From: Lachnospiraceae bacterium UBA4380
GTDB lineage: Bacteria > Bacillota > Clostridia > Lachnospirales > Lachnospiraceae
Length of the DNA stretch: 9,685 nt
Assembly: GCA_002390025.1 (NCBI GenBank)
Contig: DGRU01000118.1
Location: 1-9,685, forward strand
Direction: 5' to 3'
Below, in pieces: positions 6,593 to 9,685 of the stretch. The notes below the pieces were generated by a model that saw nothing but the letters and a program-made list of their open reading frames with translations, was not told the DNA's origin and searched no databases. Position 1 is the first letter of the stretch. Each line of letters begins with the position of its first letter. Position numbers and translations under genes: made by a program.

Positions 6593-8451
6593 TGTTTTAC
6601 TCCTGTCTCTTCATTCTTCATCTGCTGGAACCTGCGCAGGGTGTCAACGTAATTCATGCCTGTACTCATTGCCGCGTCGGAAAGCTGTTCCAGCGACTGT
6701 TTGATGTCGTACATTTCCTGTTCTCTGGACTTGTCCGATTCCATGATATATTCACTTTCCATAGTGCCGACTTCGCCCAGGATGTCCGACACGCTCACCG
6801 CGCGGACCGTGACCGCACTGCGGGAGGCGTTGGTGAGCTGGTCCAGCTTGTCCTCTTCCTGATCAAAGGCTTTCATATGGTAGGTGTATTTGGCGATACA
6901 GGCCTTCAGCTGATCCTGTACTTTATTGCCCTTGTCGGCAAGTCTGCAGTACTCCAGCGCCTGCTGGCCGACGACGGAATAGTAGTCTACAGGAAGGCCA
7001 GCCGCCATTCTGTCCAGGAAATCATCCAGTCCGGGTGTCCTGTTCTGCAGGGCCTCCTGCTGATCGTAGATGGCCTGTTTCTTCTGTCTGTATTCCGTGA
7101 TGTTCAGCTTGTCCTCCGCCTTGAGGCGTTTGAGCCTGGAAATATTTTCCGTCACGGTGACGATCGCTGTCTTGCACTTCCAGATCTTGATCGTATCCTT
7201 GTCAAAATTGAAATTCCTGAGCTGGGCATATTCCAGAACATCCAGAGCCGCCCTGATGGTCTGCAGTTCCCCGCGCGCCGAAGCCCTTGTGATCGAATAG
7301 ACCATCTTATCGATATCGTTCTGGATCACACCCGGGATCTCATTGACACGGGGTGATCTGTAGAGCTCCGTCACGTGGTCCAGGCGGGTGAGGATATCGG
7401 AAAAGTCCTCTTCAGACGAAAACTGATTGGAAAGACGGATGGATTGCAGAGCTTCTGTCACGCGGTTTTCCGCTGTGACGCCGACATAGGAGCGTTCCCA
7501 GTCTCTGTTCTCCTGTTGGATCGGTGCATCTGCAGAGAGCAGCTCTTTTGCTTTTTTTCTAAGTCCAAACATAACATCCGCCTTTTTGAGATCGTTTCGC
7601 AGATCGGAAAATCTGCGGAATTTGTTTTCTCCGAGTATTTTCCCGCACTTTGCGCGGAAAGCAGGTGAGGCATACCACAGGCTGACCAGAGCGGCGATCG
7701 CCGCGGTCTCCTGTTCATCCGGAGGCAGCTCGGCCGAATCCATCCAGTTGCGCCGCAGGATGACCCTGACGCTCTCTTTTGAAAACATGTTCAGCCAGAT
7801 GCAGCGGTTGCCCAGTCTGCGTTTCATTTCCTTGTACAGAGGAGGATTGGAGGGGTCCATCAGGATCTCTCTCATCTCTCTGCAGAGGGAGTGTCCCCTC
7901 TCATCAGAAAAGCGGAATACGCTCTCGGGCCCTGCCAGCACGTTGTGGATCCGGGAATCCTGGATCGGGCCGACCAGAACGATGGCATTTCCCTGTTCTC
8001 TGGCCCGGTCCATGAGGCCGATATAGGTGTTTAGAGTCCCCATGGTGTCGTCCCGCAGCACCGTGTTAAAGGTCTCGAGATCAAAGATCACCGCGACACG
8101 GCCTCTCTGCTTCAGGAGTGTGGGGATCTTGCTGTCGATCAGCTGGTCCAGATCTTCACAGTCCCAGTCGATCTTCTCAGTGCGCTCCCGGCTGTAGATC
8201 CTTCCGAATTTTCCGATAAGATGTATGCCGGGGAGTTTTGTCTCATTGAGCATCCTCTCCGCTTCATCCCCCTGGATCGACAGATAGTAGCCGTCCGCAC
8301 CGGCCCTCAGAATATAAATATATTTGATCCCCCGCTCATACAGCGTATAGCAAAGGTACCGATAGAGATCCATTTCCACCAGATTCGGCAGCAGATAGGT
8401 ATCCTCATTGGCAAAAACAAAGGAGATCACTCCATCCCTGACATCAATCAT
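6586..8451 (-). CDS. Degenerate AAA+-like N-terminal domain fused to helical C-terminal region
   Basis: I place the start at the ATG at 8451 (621 residues). The AGGAG at 8460-8464 is 8 bases from it but only 2 from the upstream ATG at 8457. Residue numbers below count from the 8457 ATG. Residues 1-240 look like a nucleotide-binding fold. A strand with a Walker-B-like acidic end (GRVAVIFDLETF, 119-130) is followed by a sensor-like strand (NAIVLVGP, 157-164) and a lid-like helix (VRVILRRNW, 230-238). There is no GxxxxGK(S/T) Walker A, so ATP hydrolysis is doubtful. Residues 320-615 are mostly helical; residues 385-410 resemble residues 95-120 of the protein at 1895-768. The stop overlaps the Hsp70 gene by 7 bases, implying translational coupling and probably a shared complex. 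No family is recognised with certainty; the AAA-like reading is an inference. Confidence 0.88.
   Translation of the reverse strand: MIDVRDGVISFVFANEDTYLLPNLVEMDLYRYLCYTLYERGIKYIYILRAGADGYYLSIQGDEAERMLNETKLPGIHLIGKFGRIYSRERTEKIDWDCEDLDQLIDSKIPTLLKQRGRVAVIFDLETFNTVLRDDTMGTLNTYIGLMDRAREQGNAIVLVGPIQDSRIHNVLAGPESVFRFSDERGHSLCREMREILMDPSNPPLYKEMKRRLGNRCIWLNMFSKESVRVILRRNWMDSAELPPDEQETAAIAALVSLWYASPAFRAKCGKILGENKFRRFSDLRNDLKKADVMFGLRKKAKELLSADAPIQQENRDWERSYVGVTAENRVTEALQSIRLSNQFSSEEDFSDILTRLDHVTELYRSPRVNEIPGVIQNDIDKMVYSITRASARGELQTIRAALDVLEYAQLRNFNFDKDTIKIWKCKTAIVTVTENISRLKRLKAEDKLNITEYRQKKQAIYDQQEALQNRTPGLDDFLDRMAAGLPVDYYSVVGQQALEYCRLADKGNKVQDQLKACIAKYTYHMKAFDQEEDKLDQLTNASRSAVTVRAVSVSDILGEVGTMESEYIMESDKSREQEMYDIKQSLEQLSDAAMSTGMNYVDTLRRFQQMKNEETGVKQC
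6600..6604 (-). promoter_or_regulatory. Ribosome binding site for the GTG start of the Hsp70 gene
   Basis: AGGAG lies seven bases upstream of the GTG at 6592. It sits inside the last codons of the preceding gene, whose TGA is at 6588-6586. The site fixes the GTG as the start, since the phosphate-1 motif begins only four residues later, and indicates coupled translation of the two genes. Confidence 0.8.
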
Positions 8452-8501
8452 ATTCATCTCTCCTACCTGGGCACTCTCGTGCGGCGGTTCTCAATTACTG
8501 A

Positions 8502-9685
8502 TCAGAGGCTTCCGCCGAAGAAAAATCCGCTTCCGGCTTCTTTATAATCATCCATACCTCTGTCCTGCATTCCGGCTGCAGACTCTTCTTCAACCGGCTC
8601 TTTCACCTCCGCGGGCTGGTCCTGGACGGGCATCCGGGATCCGCAGAAGATACAGAATGCATAGATGGAAGGCACGATCGATCCGCAGCAGGGGCAGACC
8701 GCTTCCATTTTGACCGGTGAGGGAGCCTCTTCTGTGTGCTCTTCCGGTACAGGCGCAGGCTCTTGGGCAGTCTCCGCCTCTTCCATCACAGCTGCCGGCT
8801 CCGGCTGCGGTGCAGGTGCGGGCTCCGGCTGCGGTGCAGGTGCGGGTTCTTCATATTCTTCAAATACTTCTTCCTGCGAAGGCACAGGTCCGGCAGCGGC
8901 TTCTGCCGTCTCCTCAAACACCTCTTCCTGTACAGGTGCGGGCTCCGGGGCTGAGATCGGCTCAAAGGAGCTCCAAGAAGGCACATACACTGTGTCATCT
9001 TCCTGTTCAAGTGCCCACACAGGTTCATTCTCCGCAGCAGGTGTGCCGGCAGGTTCTGCGGCCGCATCCTCTGCCGCAGCTTCTTCTTCAGGAGCAGGCT
9101 CTGTATAAGGATCTGCCGCCGGCTCCGCATACATGGGCTCTGCAGGCGCTGCTGCCGGCTCTTCATATGCCGGTGCATCCGCCGCATAGGCGGACTCTGC
9201 ATAAGGACTCACATAAGACTCCGCATACCCGGACTCCGCGGGAGCTGCTGCCGGCTCTTCATATGCCGGTAGATCTGTATATGCAGGGGCTGCTGCCGGT
9301 GTCTGTGCGGGAGCAGGCTCCTGGCGTGTTCCGCAATAGATGCAGAATATATCACCAATTTCTATTTTCTCACCGCAGTTCCGGCAGATCTTGGTCTTGG
9401 AAACGGGCTGCATGGGGACAGGCTCCTGCTCAGGTTCCTGTACGGGTGCCTGCTCAGGCTCCAACCCGGTTTCCTGCACGGTTTCCTGCTCAAGTTCCAA
9501 CCCGGTTTCCTGCACGGGTTCCTGCTCGGGCTCCGGCACGGTTTCCTGCACAGGTTCCTGCTCAAGTTCTAACCCGGTTTCCTGCACAGGTTCCTGCTCA
9601 GGCTCCAACCCGGTTTCCTGCACGGGTTCCTGCTCAAGTTCCAACCCGGTTTCCTGCACAGGTTCCTGCTCGGGCTCCGGCACGG
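8502..9685 (-). CDS. Repeat-rich protein with two zinc ribbons (5'-truncated by window edge)
   Basis: The frame is open to the right edge. The first in-frame GTG (9683) lies inside a repeat and has no visible ribosome site, so the true start is outside. Counting from that GTG, residues 2-81 are tandem 12-residue Pro/Glu/Gln repeats. Residues 100-117 form a zinc ribbon (CRNC, ten residues, CIYC). Residues 122-325 are a long Ala/Pro/Glu/Tyr-rich, probably disordered linker with internal duplications. Residues 330-347 form a second ribbon (CPCC, ten residues, CIFC). An acidic tail ends in [10 protein letters not shown]. No signal peptide or membrane segment is seen. Paired CxxC-x10-CxxC ribbons are common in bacterial adaptor proteins, which suggests a flexible scaffold; the partner is unknown. 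About 50 bases separate its stop from gene 2, consistent with co-transcription. The specific function is not recognised. Confidence 0.9.
   Translation of the reverse strand, partial: VPEPEQEPVQETGLELEQEPVQETGLEPEQEPVQETGLELEQEPVQETVPEPEQEPVQETGLELEQETVQETGLEPEQAPVQEPEQEPVPMQPVSKTKICRNCGEKIEIGDIFCIYCGTRQEPAPAQTPAAAPAYTDLPAYEEPAAAPAESGYAESYVSPYAESAYAADAPAYEEPAAAPAEPMYAEPAADPYTEPAPEEEAAAEDAAAEPAGTPAAENEPVWALEQEDDTVYVPSWSSFEPISAPEPAPVQEEVFEETAEAAAGPVPSQEEVFEEYEEPAPAPQPEPAPAPQPEPAAVMEEAETAQEPAPVPEEHTEEAPSPVKMEAVCPCCGSIVPSIYAFCIFCGSRMPVQDQPAEVKEPVEEESAAGMQDRGMDDYKEAGSGFFFGGSL
8797..8844 (-). repeat. 24-bp perfect tandem duplication
   Basis: Positions 8797-8820 and 8821-8844 carry the same 24 bases. 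They encode two copies of an eight-residue Pro/Ala/Glu/Gln unit ([12 protein letters not shown]) in the linker before the second zinc ribbon. Identity of the copies points to a recent slippage or duplication event. Confidence 0.9.
9138..9269 (-). repeat. Duplicated [12 protein letters not shown] segment in the linker
   Basis: The 12-residue string [12 protein letters not shown] occurs twice, at 9234-9269 and 9138-9173, offset by 96 bp, with closely similar DNA. Between and around the copies lie several short Tyr-Ala-Glu motifs (YAES, YAEP). This looks like an internally duplicated low-complexity linker with regularly placed tyrosines. Confidence 0.8.
9438..9680 (-). repeat. 36-bp in-frame tandem repeat (12-residue PVQETG-type units)
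   Basis: Six full units and a shortened seventh are visible, and the array continues past the right edge. The unit reads roughly LE(P/L)[15 protein letters not shown] units alternate with LEL units, so the higher-order period is 24 residues (72 bp). The copies are nearly identical at the DNA level, differing at only a few positions per unit, which indicates recent expansion or homogenisation. The array encodes an acidic, proline-rich and probably extended segment. Confidence 0.95.

Noticed and set aside
9438..9685. CRISPR array.
   Set aside because: The repeats are contiguous with no unique spacers, the period is a multiple of three and they encode an in-frame peptide repeat.

Overview
All genes lie on the minus strand, so the window is read from its right end (9685) to its left end (1). 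It looks like the inside of one long operon. Eight coding sequences follow each other with gaps of about 40-90 bases or overlaps of 2-7 bases. Nearly every start has a strong AGGAG-type ribosome binding site, and no internal terminator or clear promoter is visible. The operon runs off both edges. Moderate GC, strong Shine-Dalgarno sites, GTG and TTG starts and the protein style suggest an anaerobic Firmicute (Clostridia, perhaps a gut Lachnospiraceae-type genome). This is an inference; there is no marker gene to confirm it.

Layout in transcription order: (1) 9685-8502, a 5'-truncated, Pro/Glu/Ala-rich protein with a 12-residue tandem repeat and two zinc ribbons; (2) 8451-6586, a 621-residue protein whose N-terminal half resembles a degenerate AAA+ domain without a Walker A motif and whose C-terminal half is helical; (3) 6592-4898, an Hsp70-family ATPase with the active-site motifs and a beta substrate-binding domain but no helical lid; (4) 4843-3002, a long charged coiled-coil protein with eight cysteines spaced exactly 18 residues apart; (5) 3005-2460, a small protein with one zinc ribbon and a beta-rich region, starting at TTG; (6) 2417-1959, a small membrane protein with about four transmembrane segments; (7) 1895-768, a helical protein of 375 residues; (8) 679-1, a 3'-truncated helical protein with a very basic N-terminus.

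Only gene 3 belongs to a family I can name with confidence. The set (lidless Hsp70, degenerate AAA-like protein, zinc-ribbon adaptors, a long rod, an integral membrane protein and short helical proteins) suggests one multi-protein assembly at the cytoplasmic membrane, powered or switched by the Hsp70. Genes 7 and 8 have an overall look reminiscent of ESCRT-III/PspA-type helical membrane-remodelling proteins, but this is a hypothesis from pattern only. The strongest purely sequence-based oddity is the 18-residue cysteine ladder in gene 4: 18 residues are five exact turns of an alpha helix, so all eight cysteines and their aromatic partners would line one face of a straight rod.

There is no stretch of more than 300 bases without a gene, and I saw no tRNA, rRNA, CRISPR array, insertion sequence or attachment site.
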